The translations under genes and the position numbers were made by a program. The notes beneath the pieces are model-generated. The model was not told the origin of the DNA and ran no database searches. It was given only the letters and a program-made list of their open reading frames with translations. A stretch of DNA of 47,474 nt from Acidimicrobiia bacterium (GTDB lineage Bacteria; Actinomycetota; Acidimicrobiia; IMCC26256; JAMXLJ01), in assembly GCA_035651955.1 (NCBI GenBank), contig DASRES010000004.1, positions 1 to 47,474 on the forward strand. Direction: 5' to 3'. Of the stretch, positions 25,285 to 33,351 are shown piece after piece. How positions within the stretch are numbered: position 1 is the first letter of the stretch; each line of letters starts with the position of its first letter.

Positions 25285-26190
25285 GTGCTCGAGGGCATGG
25301 AGGGCAAGGTCGCGATCGTGACGGGCGCCGGCCGCGGACTGGGCCGGGCCGAGGCGCTCGAGCTGGCGCGCCAGGGCGTGCGTGTCGTCGTCAACGACTT
25401 CGGGACGTCGCTCACCGGCGAGAAGGAGGACAACCCCGCCGCCGCCGTCGTCGAGGAGATCAAGGCCGCCGGTGGCGACGCGGTCGCGCACCTGGGCGAC
25501 GTCGCCGACTGGGACGACGCCAAGGCGATGATCCAGCTCGCGGTCGACACGTGGGGGTCCCTCGACATCCTCGTCAACAACGCGGGCCTGCTGCGCGACC
25601 GGATGATCTTCAACATGAGCGAGGAGGACTTCGACCTCGTCGTCCGCGTGCACCTGAAGGGCCACTTCGCGACGATGCGACACGCGTGCGTCTACTGGCG
25701 CGAGCGGTCCAAGGCGGCCGGCGGCCCCGTGTACGGACGGATCGTGAACACGACGTCGGAGGCGGCGCTGCTCGCGAGTGCCGGTCAGCCGAACTACGCG
25801 CCCGCGAAGGCGGCGATCATCGCGTTGACCGTGTCCACCGCGCAGGCGATGGCACGCGCCGGTGTCACCGCGAACGCGATCGCGCCGCGCGCGCGGACGC
25901 GCATGACCGAGACCGTCGGTTCGTTCGACGTCAAGGAGGGCGAGTTCGACGTCTTCGCACCGGAGAACGTGTCGCCGCTCGTCGCGTACCTCGCGTCGCC
26001 GGCAGCCGCGAAGGTGTCCGGGCAGGTGTTCATCGTCTGGGGGAAGCAGATCACCGTCGTCCAGGGGCCGGGCATCGACCGCGTGTTCGACGCGTCGGAC
26101 GCGTGGACGCCCGATTCCGTCGCGAAGACGCTGACGCCGTTCTACGACGAGCGGACGCCCGTCACGCAGGGCTACCTCATCCGGATGTGA
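25285..26190 (+). CDS. Short-chain dehydrogenase/reductase (HSD17B4/Hsd4A-like)
   Basis: 301 aa. TGAGRGLG cofactor motif, insertion VVNDFGTSLTGEKEDNPAA, NNAG motif, catalytic Ser in NTTSEAAL, Tyr and Lys in QPNYAPAKAA. Insertion, GHFATMRHACVYWRERSK and the C-terminal extension (GKQITVVQGPGIDRVF) align well with the SDR at 8948, so the two are paralogues of the HSD17B4 type. Probable role: NAD-dependent oxidation of a 3-hydroxyacyl-CoA or 17-hydroxysteroid. GTG start chosen because GAGGAGGG at 25271-25278 is correctly spaced; the ATG four codons later is too far. The 3' end overlaps the convergent VOC gene by 14 nt. Confidence 0.8.
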   Translation: MLEGMEGKVAIVTGAGRGLGRAEALELARQGVRVVVNDFGTSLTGEKEDNPAAAVVEEIKAAGGDAVAHLGDVADWDDAKAMIQLAVDTWGSLDILVNNAGLLRDRMIFNMSEEDFDLVVRVHLKGHFATMRHACVYWRERSKAAGGPVYGRIVNTTSEAALLASAGQPNYAPAKAAIIALTVSTAQAMARAGVTANAIAPRARTRMTETVGSFDVKEGEFDVFAPENVSPLVAYLASPAAAKVSGQVFIVWGKQITVVQGPGIDRVFDASDAWTPDSVAKTLTPFYDERTPVTQGYLIRM

Positions 26191-26635
26191 CCCACGCGTC
26201 GAAACCGGCGCGCATCGCGACGTCGCACAGCTCGACGCGTACGCCGTGCGCGCTCTCGTGGAACGTGACACGCGCGGGACGGTTGCCGTCGTCGTCGACG
26301 CCCGCGGCCGCGAGCTCGAAGCCGTCGCGCGCGAGCTGCTCGGCCGCGGCCGCGAGGTCGTCGACCCACATGCCGACGTGGTGCAGCTGCGTGCGCGCAC
26401 CGGGCACCGGCTCGTAGAACGTCCCGGGCTGCGCCTCGATCAGCTCGACGAGCGGATAGGGGGCGAGCGAGTACGCGTAGCGCAGCACGAGGCGCTGCTC
26501 GCCGCTCGGCCGCCACTGACGCATCGGGTGCTCCTGCACCTCCGTGAACTGCAGCCCGAGCGCGCGCGACAGGTCGTCGATCGCCCGCTCCACGTCCGCG
26601 ACCACCACACCGGTGTGGAACAGCTCCCCGATCAC
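26177..26635 (-). CDS. VOC-superfamily (glyoxalase/dioxygenase-like) protein
   Basis: 152 aa with two beta-alpha-beta-beta-beta modules: LFHTGVVVADVERAIDDLSR and LHHVGMWVDDLAAAAEQLAR. Metal-ligand positions are plausible: His of LFHTG, Glu of VELIEAQPG, His of LHHVG, Glu of VELCD. Members isomerise, epimerise (methylmalonyl-CoA epimerase) or cleave substrates. Epimerase would fit propionyl-CoA disposal but is not shown. The GTG at 26635 has a TACGCT -10 box 7 nt upstream, so it is probably leaderless. Divergent from the epoxide hydrolase. Confidence 0.72.
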   Translation of the reverse strand: MIGELFHTGVVVADVERAIDDLSRALGLQFTEVQEHPMRQWRPSGEQRLVLRYAYSLAPYPLVELIEAQPGTFYEPVPGARTQLHHVGMWVDDLAAAAEQLARDGFELAAAGVDDDGNRPARVTFHESAHGVRVELCDVAMRAGFDAWVTSG

Positions 26636-26642
26636 GACGCGC

Positions 26643-26648
26643 AGCGTA
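26643..26648 (-). promoter_or_regulatory. -10 box (TACGCT on minus strand), likely leaderless start
   Basis: On the minus strand TACGCT ends 7 nt before the GTG at 26635. Confidence 0.4.
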
Positions 26649-26669
26649 CGGCGGTCGCTGCAGCGGCGC

Positions 26670-26715
26670 GGTTGGTACACAAGTCGCGGCTCTGACCGCG
26701 AGTTGTGTACCAACC
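26670..26715. promoter_or_regulatory. Large palindrome in a divergent promoter region
   Basis: Two 20-nt arms (26670-26689 and 26696-26715) match at 19 of 20 positions around a 6-nt centre. The arm core is TTGGTACACAA / TTGTGTACCAA. It lies midway between two divergent genes, each with its own -10 box, so it is better placed to be an operator than a terminator. The arms are AT-richer than the flanks. Confidence 0.5.
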
Positions 26716-26758
26716 GGGAGCCGACGGCGACGGCGGGCGCCGCCCGCAGAGGGGGCGG

Positions 26759-26764
26759 TAGCGT
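26759..26764 (+). promoter_or_regulatory. -10 box (TAGCGT), likely leaderless start
   Basis: TAGCGT ends 7 nt before the GTG at 26772. Confidence 0.4.
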
Positions 26765-26771
26765 CGAGCTC

Positions 26772-27920
26772 GTGGCTCCGATCGAACGGTTCACGGTCGA
26801 CGTCCCCGAAGCAATTCTCGACGACCTGCGCGAGCGCCTCGCGCGCACGCGGTTTCCCGAGCAGATCCCGGGCGCGGGCTGGGACTACGGCACGGAGCTC
26901 GGCTACCTGCGCGAGCTCGTCGAGTACTGGCGGGACGGGTACGACTGGCGCAAGCAGGAGGCGCGGCTCAACTCGTTCGACCAGTTCGTCACGGAGATCG
27001 ACGGCCAGCGCATCCACTTCCTCCACGTGCGGTCGCCCGAGCCGGACGCGTTCCCGCTCGTCATCACGCACGGCTGGCCCGGCTCGATCGTCGAGTTCCT
27101 CGACGTCGTCGGTCCGCTGACCGACCCGCGCGCGCACGGCGGCGACCCGGCCGACGCGTTCCACGTCGTGTGCCCGTCGATGCCCGGCTACGCGTTCTCG
27201 GGCCCGACGCACGAGCGCGGCTGGGATCCGCAGCGCATCGCGCGCGCGTTCGCGGCGTTGATGGACGGGCTCGGCTACGCGCGCTACGGCGCGCAGGGTG
27301 GCGACTGGGGCTCGATGGTGTCGACCCAGCTCGGGCTGGTCGACGCCGAGCACGTCGCCGGCATCCACCTCAACATGCTGATCGCGCTGCCGCCGGACGG
27401 CTTCGACTTCTCGACGTTGACGGAGAAGGAGATGGCCGGTCTCGCCGCGGCGGGCGACTACATGGAGAACGACAGCGGCTACGCCAAGATCCAGGGCACG
27501 AAGCCGCAGACGATCGGCTACCTCCTCGACGACTCGCCTGCCGGCCTCGCCGCGTGGATCGTCGAGAAGTTCCGCACGTGGAGCGACTGCGACGGCGACG
27601 TCGAGCGCCGCTTCACGAAGGACCAGTTGCTGACGAACATCATGCTGTACTGGGTCACCGCGACGGGCCACTCCGCCGGACGGCTGTACTACGAGGCCAC
27701 CAAGGCGGGGCGCTTCGGGCCACAGGGCGAGCGCGTCGAGGTCCCGACCGGCGCCGCGATCTTCCCGAAGGAGATCGTGCGGCCGCCGCGCGCGTGGGCC
27801 GAGCACTCGTACAACATCACGCGCTGGACCGAGATGCCGTCGGGCGGGCACTTCGCCGCGTTCGAGGAGCCCGCGTTGTTCGTCGACGACGTACGCGCGT
27901 TCTTCCGGACCGTTCGCTGA
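26772..27920 (+). CDS. Epoxide hydrolase (EHN-type alpha/beta hydrolase)
   Basis: 382 aa. An N-terminal EHN domain (FTVDVPEAILDDLRERLART) precedes an alpha/beta-hydrolase core. The oxyanion loop is HGWPGS (100-105), the nucleophile Asp is D178 in GAQGGDWGS, and the catalytic His is H360 in SGGHFAAFEEP. Microsomal-type epoxide hydrolases of this pattern convert epoxides to diols in the cytoplasm. In this island it may detoxify or process an epoxide made by a P450 or LLM monooxygenase. It ends 2 nt before the next SDR start, so the two form an operon. Confidence 0.85.
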   Translation: MAPIERFTVDVPEAILDDLRERLARTRFPEQIPGAGWDYGTELGYLRELVEYWRDGYDWRKQEARLNSFDQFVTEIDGQRIHFLHVRSPEPDAFPLVITHGWPGSIVEFLDVVGPLTDPRAHGGDPADAFHVVCPSMPGYAFSGPTHERGWDPQRIARAFAALMDGLGYARYGAQGGDWGSMVSTQLGLVDAEHVAGIHLNMLIALPPDGFDFSTLTEKEMAGLAAAGDYMENDSGYAKIQGTKPQTIGYLLDDSPAGLAAWIVEKFRTWSDCDGDVERRFTKDQLLTNIMLYWVTATGHSAGRLYYEATKAGRFGPQGERVEVPTGAAIFPKEIVRPPRAWAEHSYNITRWTEMPSGGHFAAFEEPALFVDDVRAFFRTVR

Positions 27921-27922
27921 CC

Positions 27923-28744
27923 GTGCGCGACCTCCCGGGGAAGGTCGCGGTCGTGACCGGGGCGGGCAGTGGCATCGGCCGCGCACTCGCGCGCCGGTTC
28001 GTGCAGGAGGACATGCGCGTCGTCGTCGCGGACGTGGAGCAGGGCGCGCTCGACGAGACCGTGTCGTTGCTGTCCGGCGAGGTTCTCGCCCGACGGGTCG
28101 ACGTGTCGCGCGCGGACGAGGTCGAGGCGCTCGCGGCCGAGACGTACGAGCGGTTCGGAGCGACGCACCTCCTGTGCAACAACGCGGGCGTCTTCCAGGG
28201 CGGCGTGGTGTGGGAGCGCACCGACGCCGACTGGGACTGGACGCTCGGCGTCAACCTCTACGGCATCGTCTACGGCATCCGCGCGTTCGTGCCCCGCATG
28301 ATCGAGCAGGGCGACGATGGACACGTGGTCAACACCGCTTCGTACGCCGGGCTCGTGAGCGCGGCGTACTGCGCGCCGTACACGGTGTCGAAGTTCGCGG
28401 CCGTCGCGTTGTCCGAATGCCTGGCCCACGACCTGCGTGCTGCGGGCGCGCGAATCGGGGTGTCGGTGCTCTGCCCCAGCGCGGTCGACACGCGGATCGC
28501 GGACTCGGACCGCAACCGGCCGGGCGACGTTCCCGTGCCGGACGACGCCCGCTTCGTCGCCGACGCGCTCCGCGAGCTCGCGTCACACGGTCTCGACCCG
28601 GACGACGTCGCGGGCATGGTCGTCGACGCGGTCCGGGCCGACCGGTTCTACGTGCCGACCAACGCGACGTACGACGGGCTCGTGCGCGGCCGCTGCGAGG
28701 ACATGCTCGCCCGCACGACACCGCGCTCCGTCGTGTACGACTGA
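27923..28744 (+). CDS. Short-chain dehydrogenase/reductase
   Basis: 273 aa. TGAGSGIG cofactor motif; Asp after beta-2 (VVADVEQ) suggests NAD. NNAGVF follows; catalytic Ser in VNTASYAG, Tyr and Lys in APYTVSKFA. The C-terminal half contains SVLCPSAVDTRIADS and lacks the HSD17B4-type insertion, so it belongs to a different SDR group from the paralogues at 8948 and 25285. GTG start 2 nt after the epoxide hydrolase stop: a diol made upstream could be its substrate, which is inference. It converges with the dehydrogenase at 28758. Confidence 0.78.
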   Translation: MRDLPGKVAVVTGAGSGIGRALARRFVQEDMRVVVADVEQGALDETVSLLSGEVLARRVDVSRADEVEALAAETYERFGATHLLCNNAGVFQGGVVWERTDADWDWTLGVNLYGIVYGIRAFVPRMIEQGDDGHVVNTASYAGLVSAAYCAPYTVSKFAAVALSECLAHDLRAAGARIGVSVLCPSAVDTRIADSDRNRPGDVPVPDDARFVADALRELASHGLDPDDVAGMVVDAVRADRFYVPTNATYDGLVRGRCEDMLARTTPRSVVYD

Positions 28745-28757
28745 GCGAGACGTCGCC

Positions 28758-29933
28758 TCACCGCGGTGCGCGCGGCATGCCGAGGCCGACCATCGAGATG
28801 ATGTCGCGCTGGATCTCGTTGGTGCCTCCGCCGAACGTCAGGATGAGGTTCCCGGCGTAGGCGCGTTCGAGCCGTCCGCGCAGCACGGCGCCCGGGGCGT
28901 CGCGCTTCAGGTACGCGGCCGGCCCGATCACCTCCATCAGGAGTCGGTAGACCTCGAGGTTCAGCTCGGTGCCGAAGACCTTCGTGACCGACGCGTCGGT
29001 CGGCGCGATCGCGCCGGTCGTCAGGCCCCACGCCACCTTCCAGTTCATGAGCTTCAGGAACTCGACGCGCGCGGCGACGCGCGCCAGGTTCACCTGGACC
29101 CACTCGTGGTCGATGACGCGCGAGCCGTCCGGGCGACGCGTCTGAGCCGCCCACCGCCGGACGTCGTGCAGGTTGCGGGTCAGCATCCCCGCGTTGCACA
29201 AGGCGACGCGCTCGTGGTTCAGCTGCGTCGTGATCAGCTTCCAACCCTCGTTCTCGTCACCGACCCGTGCGGAGACGGGCACGCGGACGTTGTCGTAGAA
29301 CGTCATGTTCGTGCGGCCGCCCCCGACGATGCGGATGGGGCTGAGCGAGAAGCCCTCCGCGGTGGTCGGCACGATCAGGATCGAGATGCCCTTGTGCTTG
29401 GGCGCGTCCGGATCCGTGCGCACCGCCAGCCACACGTAGTCCGACAGGTCGGCGAGGCTGGTGAAGATCTTCTGCCCGTTGATCACGTACTCGTCGCCGT
29501 CACGTACCGCGCGGGTCTTCAACGACGCCAGGTCGGTTCCCGCGCCCGGCTCCGAGTACCCGATCGCGAACTGGATCTCGCCGCCGAGGATCTGGGGGAG
29601 GAACTCGCGCTTCTGCTCGTCGGAGCCGTAGCGCATGATCGTCGGACCGACGCTGTTGATCGTCAGCAGCGGGACGGGCGCGCCGGCGCGTGACGCCTCG
29701 TCGAAGAACACCAGCTGCTCGAGCGGCGAGCGGTCCTGCCCGCCGTACTCCTTCGGCCAGCCGACACCGAGCCAGCCGTCCGCGCCCATCTTGCGGGCGA
29801 GCTCGCGGCTGAGGGGACCGCCCATCTCGTGTCGGGCCATCTCGGCCTCGACCTCGGGTGTCATCATCGCCGTGAAGTAGTCGCGCAGCTCGCGCCGCAA
29901 CGCGTCCTGCTCCGGCGTGAACGCGAGCTCCAT
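28758..29933 (-). CDS. Acyl-CoA dehydrogenase, FadE26/ChsE4-like
   Basis: 391 aa, complete acyl-CoA dehydrogenase. MELAFTPEQDALRRELRDYF, WPKEYGGQDRSPLEQLVFFD, FAIGYSEPGAGTDLASLKT, WKLITTQLNHERVALC and ILTFGGGTNEIQRDI closely match mycobacterial FadE26 (ChsE4), which with a FadE27-type partner desaturates the C5 steroid side-chain CoA. No FadE27-like partner is in this window, so it may be elsewhere or the ChsE1-like protein at 6185 may serve. It directly follows the CYP125-like gene (2-nt gap), which places it early in side-chain degradation. It is also a paralogue of the 4027 product. Confidence 0.85.
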   Translation of the reverse strand: MELAFTPEQDALRRELRDYFTAMMTPEVEAEMARHEMGGPLSRELARKMGADGWLGVGWPKEYGGQDRSPLEQLVFFDEASRAGAPVPLLTINSVGPTIMRYGSDEQKREFLPQILGGEIQFAIGYSEPGAGTDLASLKTRAVRDGDEYVINGQKIFTSLADLSDYVWLAVRTDPDAPKHKGISILIVPTTAEGFSLSPIRIVGGGRTNMTFYDNVRVPVSARVGDENEGWKLITTQLNHERVALCNAGMLTRNLHDVRRWAAQTRRPDGSRVIDHEWVQVNLARVAARVEFLKLMNWKVAWGLTTGAIAPTDASVTKVFGTELNLEVYRLLMEVIGPAAYLKRDAPGAVLRGRLERAYAGNLILTFGGGTNEIQRDIISMVGLGMPRAPR

Positions 29934-29935
29934 CG

Positions 29936-31213
29936 TTACTTCCTCGCGCTCGACGCCGTGTACTCCACCGGCATCCGCTTGATGCCGTGGATGAAGATCG
30001 ACTGCAACATGTCGGGCTCGCCCGTCACGCGGATGTCGGGCAGACGGCGGAAGAGCTCCTCGAACATCACCCGGATCTCGCGCCGCGCGAGGTTCGCGCC
30101 GAGGCAGAAGTGCGGACCGCCGCCGCCGAAGCCGACATGATCGTTCGGGCGGCGCGTCACGTCGAACCGGTACGGGTCGTCGAACACGGCCTCGTCCCGA
30201 TTCGCGGAGTTGTAGAACATCACGACCTTGTCGCCCTCCGCGATGCGGGTGCCGCCGATCTCGGTGTCGCGCGTCGCCGTCCGCCGGAAGTGGATGACGG
30301 GTGTCGCCCAGCGCACGATCTCCTCGACCGCGGTCGGCGACACGCCGTCGAGATCGGACATCCACCTGGCGCGCTCGTCCGGGTTCTGCGTCAGCGCGTG
30401 CATGCCGTGGCTGATCGCGGTGCGCGTCGTCTCGTTGCCCGCCACGACGAGCAGCACGAAGAACGAGCCCAGCTCGTGCGGTGTGAGCCGCTCGCCGTCG
30501 ACCTCCGCCTCCATCAGCGCGGTGACGATGTCGTCGCGTGGCGTGCGGCGCCGGTCCTCGGCGAGGTCGAGCCCGTACTGGTACAGCCCGTAGCCCGCGG
30601 CCATCAGCTCCTCGAGGCTCCCGACGTACTCCGGGTCGCCGACGCCGAGGATCACGTTCGTGTAGTCGAAGATCTGCTGCTCGTCCGACGCGGGGATGCC
30701 CATCATGTCGCAGATGATCTGCAGCGGGAGCGGCGCCGCGATCTCCGCGACGAAGTCGCACCCGCCCTTCTCCGCGACGGCGTCGACGACCGCCCCGGCG
30801 CGGTCGCGCACGCTCTGCTCGAGCCGCGCGATCTGCTTCGGTGTGAAGCCGGTGCTCACCAGGCGCCGGAGCTTGGTGTGCCGCGGCGCGTCCATGTTGA
30901 TGATCGAGCCGAGGAACTCGGCGAGCTCGGGCGGGATGTCACCGATGTTCGTGCCGCCCCGGCTCGACACGAACACGTCGGGCGAGCGGCTGACGTGCAT
31001 CACGTCGGCGTAGCGCGCCAGCGCCCAGAACCCCGGACCGCGCGGCATGTTCTCCAGCTCGGGCTCGGCGTGGAACGACACCGGACGCTCTGCGCGCAGC
31101 TTGGCGAAGATCCCCTCGCGGTCGGGTCGCAGCCACGTCTCCAGGTCGCCGAGCGCGATCTCGTCGACGTCGAGCTCGGTCGTCGGTGTCGGGATGCGGT
31201 CGTCGGTGCTCAC
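29936..31213 (-). CDS. Cytochrome P450, CYP125-like
   Basis: 425 aa, a soluble bacterial P450. I-helix AGNETTR (258-264), ExxR at E298-R301, heme loop FGGGGPHFCLGANLAR with C370 as thiolate ligand. The segments MDAPRHTKLRRLVSTGFTP, EEIVRWATPV and VVMFYNSANRDE match the CYP125/CYP142 steroid C26(27)-monooxygenase group, which oxidises the sterol side-chain end to an alcohol and acid. A carboxylate would then be activated by the FadD17-like ligase. The GTG start has GAGGAG 7 nt upstream. It is in an operon with the ChsE4-like dehydrogenase and divergent from the small monooxygenase gene at 31313. No ferredoxin gene is adjacent. Confidence 0.87.
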   Translation of the reverse strand: MSTDDRIPTPTTELDVDEIALGDLETWLRPDREGIFAKLRAERPVSFHAEPELENMPRGPGFWALARYADVMHVSRSPDVFVSSRGGTNIGDIPPELAEFLGSIINMDAPRHTKLRRLVSTGFTPKQIARLEQSVRDRAGAVVDAVAEKGGCDFVAEIAAPLPLQIICDMMGIPASDEQQIFDYTNVILGVGDPEYVGSLEELMAAGYGLYQYGLDLAEDRRRTPRDDIVTALMEAEVDGERLTPHELGSFFVLLVVAGNETTRTAISHGMHALTQNPDERARWMSDLDGVSPTAVEEIVRWATPVIHFRRTATRDTEIGGTRIAEGDKVVMFYNSANRDEAVFDDPYRFDVTRRPNDHVGFGGGGPHFCLGANLARREIRVMFEELFRRLPDIRVTGEPDMLQSIFIHGIKRMPVEYTASSARK

Positions 31214-31312
31214 GTGTCGCTCCTCGGCCGGTGTGCTCTGCGAGTGCAGCACGCGACCGCGGACGCCGCAACGTAGGCTCCCGCCGCCCGCACGAGAAGA
31301 GAGGACGCGGAG

Positions 31313-31621
31313 ATGGCGAAGGTGTCGATGCTCGCACGGCTGGTGACGCAGGACGGCAAGGGCGACGAGCTGGTCGCCGCGTTCGACGGTCTCTTCCGTC
31401 AGGTTGAGGACGAGCCGGGCACCGAGCTGTACGTGCTGAACCGCTCGACGAGCGACTCGAACGTGTTCTGGTTCTACGAGCTCTACCGCGACGCCGACGC
31501 GCTCGGTGCGCACGGCAGCAGCGAGGCGATGCAGAAGGCGGCGACCGCGTTCGGTCCTCTGATCGCGGAGAGCGAGCTGGTCATGGGTGCGCCGGTGCGC
31601 GCGAAGGGGATCGAGGTCTGA
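31313..31621 (+). CDS. Antibiotic biosynthesis monooxygenase (ABM)-domain protein
   Basis: 102 aa, one ferredoxin-like ABM domain: [52 protein letters not shown]. Proteins of this size are cofactor-free monooxygenases or heme/quinone-related enzymes acting as dimers. It is divergent from the CYP125-like gene and precedes coaA by 7 nt. A TAGGCT box near 31273 and a purine-rich stretch (GAGAGGA) before the ATG suggest a short leader. Substrate unknown. Confidence 0.72.
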   Translation: MAKVSMLARLVTQDGKGDELVAAFDGLFRQVEDEPGTELYVLNRSTSDSNVFWFYELYRDADALGAHGSSEAMQKAATAFGPLIAESELVMGAPVRAKGIEV

Positions 31622-31628
31622 CACCGCG

Positions 31629-32567
31629 GTGGTCGACCTGTCGCGCTACGTCTCGTTCACCCGCGAGGAGTGGGCGCGGCTGCGCGCGGCGACACCGCTG
31701 ACGCTCGACGAGGGCGACGTCGAGCGGATGCGCGGCATCAACGAGCAGATGTCGCTCGACGAGGTCGTCGACGTCTATCTCCCGATGTCCCGCCTGCTCA
31801 ACCTGCAGGTCGCCGCGGCACGGGGCCTGACGGAGACGGTCGACGTGTTCCTCGGCCGTCCCGCGCAGCCGCGCCCGTACGTCATCGCGATCGCGGGCAG
31901 CGTCGCGGTCGGCAAGAGCACGACCGCGCGCATCCTGCAGGCGTTGCTCTCGCGCTGGCCGGACCACCCGCGTGTGGATCTCGTCACGACGGACGGCTTC
32001 CTGCTCCCGAACCGTGTGCTCGAGGAGCGTGGCCTCATGTCGCGCAAGGGCTTTCCGGAGAGCTACGACCTGCGCCGCCTGGTGGAGTTCGTCGCGGACG
32101 TGAAGGCCGGCAAGCCCGAGGTGCGCGCGCCCGTGTACTCGCACATCACCTACGACGTGCTGACGGGTGAGGAGGCCGTCGTCCGCCGGCCCGACATCCT
32201 CATCCTCGAAGGTCTCAACGTGCTCCAGACCGGTGAGACGAGCCCGCGGCGGGCGTCGCGGACGGTCGTGTCCGACTTCTTCGACTTCTCGATCTACGTC
32301 GACGCCGACGAGTCGCACATCGAGCAGTGGTACGTCGAGCGGTTCCTCACGTTGCGCGAGACCGCGTTCCGCGACGAGCGGTCGTTCTTCCGTCACTTCG
32401 CCGGCCTCTCGCACGACGACGCGGTCGCGACCGCGCGCAGCATCTGGGCCGAGATCAACGCGGTGAACCTGCGCGAGAACATCGAGCCGACGCTCGACCG
32501 GGCCCGCCTCGTCCTCCACAAGGGGCCCGATCACTCCGTCGAGTGGGTGCGGTTGCGACGGCTGTGA
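31629..32567 (+). CDS. coaA: Pantothenate kinase, type I
   Basis: 312 aa, the normal length for bacterial type I pantothenate kinase. P-loop [10 protein letters not shown] at about 89-98; then [37 protein letters not shown] and ILEGLNVLQ, all diagnostic of CoaA. It phosphorylates pantothenate, the first step of coenzyme A synthesis. Being linked to a CoA-thioester catabolic island may be chance, but higher CoA demand would fit. The GTG start is 7 nt after the ABM stop; it converges with the VOC gene ending at 32572. Confidence 0.93.
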   Translation: MVDLSRYVSFTREEWARLRAATPLTLDEGDVERMRGINEQMSLDEVVDVYLPMSRLLNLQVAAARGLTETVDVFLGRPAQPRPYVIAIAGSVAVGKSTTARILQALLSRWPDHPRVDLVTTDGFLLPNRVLEERGLMSRKGFPESYDLRRLVEFVADVKAGKPEVRAPVYSHITYDVLTGEEAVVRRPDILILEGLNVLQTGETSPRRASRTVVSDFFDFSIYVDADESHIEQWYVERFLTLRETAFRDERSFFRHFAGLSHDDAVATARSIWAEINAVNLRENIEPTLDRARLVLHKGPDHSVEWVRLRRL

Positions 32568-32571
32568 GCCC

Positions 32572-33327
32572 TCAGGCGCGCGGCGTCTCGATGAGCTCGA
32601 ACGTCGCGCCGTCGGGATCGGCGAAGAAGAGCGCGGTGAGCTCGGGAAGGCCGGGGCCCATGTCGAGCCGCGCCGGCGGGGAGTAGCAGCGCACGCGCGC
32701 GTCGCGCAGGACTCCGTAGTCGTGCACGAGATCGTCCGTCATCAGCGCGACGCGGAAGATTCCCAGACGGTTCGCGGCCGGAGGCGGCTCGTCGCCGACG
32801 GACCGGGCGCCGAGCTCGACGAGCTCGACCTCGAACGTGCCGGCGCGGTCGGTCGCGTGCGTACCGGTTCCCGAGAAGCCGAGCACGTCGACGAGGAACC
32901 GGAGCGTGCGATCGGCGTCCGAGCACCCGAGTGTCACGCCGGTGACCGCGACGCCGGATCCCTCGGTCACGGCGACGAGCGTGCCGTCGGGATCGCGCAC
33001 GGTGGATGTGCCGCCCGCGCCGGGTGTCGTCACGTGCAGCGCCGAGAACCCGGGCGCGACCGCGGTCGCGGGTGGCTGCCCGACCGGGCCGGGCACCTTC
33101 CACTCGAGGAGGTCGACGACGGGCGCGAGCATCCCGTCCGAGCCGGTCATCATGAACGCGTCCCACTGCACCCGGTCGAGCCCGAACGGGCCGCCGGGCT
33201 GCGGCGCGGCCGGTGTCGTGCGCGCGCCCGGGACGAAGCCGAGGGTGTCGCGGTAGAACGCGAGCGAGCGTTCGAGCGACGCGCAGTTGACGTTCACGTG
33301 GAACACACGGCTCGCGGCGATCGCCAT
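32572..33327 (-). CDS. Two-domain VOC-superfamily protein
   Basis: 251 aa with two VOC repeats: VFHVNVNCASLERSLAFYRD starting at residue 8 and TGVTLGCSDADRTLRFLVDV near the middle, each followed by DPDGT or DPDGA stretches. The layout resembles extradiol-type ring-cleavage dioxygenases and glyoxalases, but the usual His-His-Glu metal set is incomplete by eye, so activity is uncertain. A TACCGT -10 box ends 7 nt before the ATG, so the transcript is probably leaderless. Divergent from the SnoaL-like gene with only 24 nt between start codons. Confidence 0.7.
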   Translation of the reverse strand: MAIAASRVFHVNVNCASLERSLAFYRDTLGFVPGARTTPAAPQPGGPFGLDRVQWDAFMMTGSDGMLAPVVDLLEWKVPGPVGQPPATAVAPGFSALHVTTPGAGGTSTVRDPDGTLVAVTEGSGVAVTGVTLGCSDADRTLRFLVDVLGFSGTGTHATDRAGTFEVELVELGARSVGDEPPPAANRLGIFRVALMTDDLVHDYGVLRDARVRCYSPPARLDMGPGLPELTALFFADPDGATFELIETPRA

Positions 33328-33334
33328 CGGCGAG

Positions 33335-33344
33335 ACGGTATCGT
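33335..33344. promoter_or_regulatory. Overlapping opposed -10 boxes (bidirectional promoter)
   Basis: The 10-bp element ACGGTATCGT reads TATCGT on the plus strand (33339-33344, 7 nt before the GTG at 33352) and TACCGT on the minus strand (33340-33335, 7 nt before the ATG at 33327). Both genes should be leaderless, with their -35 regions inside the opposite coding sequence. Confidence 0.55.
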
Positions 33345-33351
33345 CCGGCCC

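Noticed and set aside
28758-30761. A single 667-residue protein covering the dehydrogenase and beyond
   Set aside because: The upstream part is the P450 gene read in the wrong frame; the dehydrogenase homology starts at the ATG at 29933.
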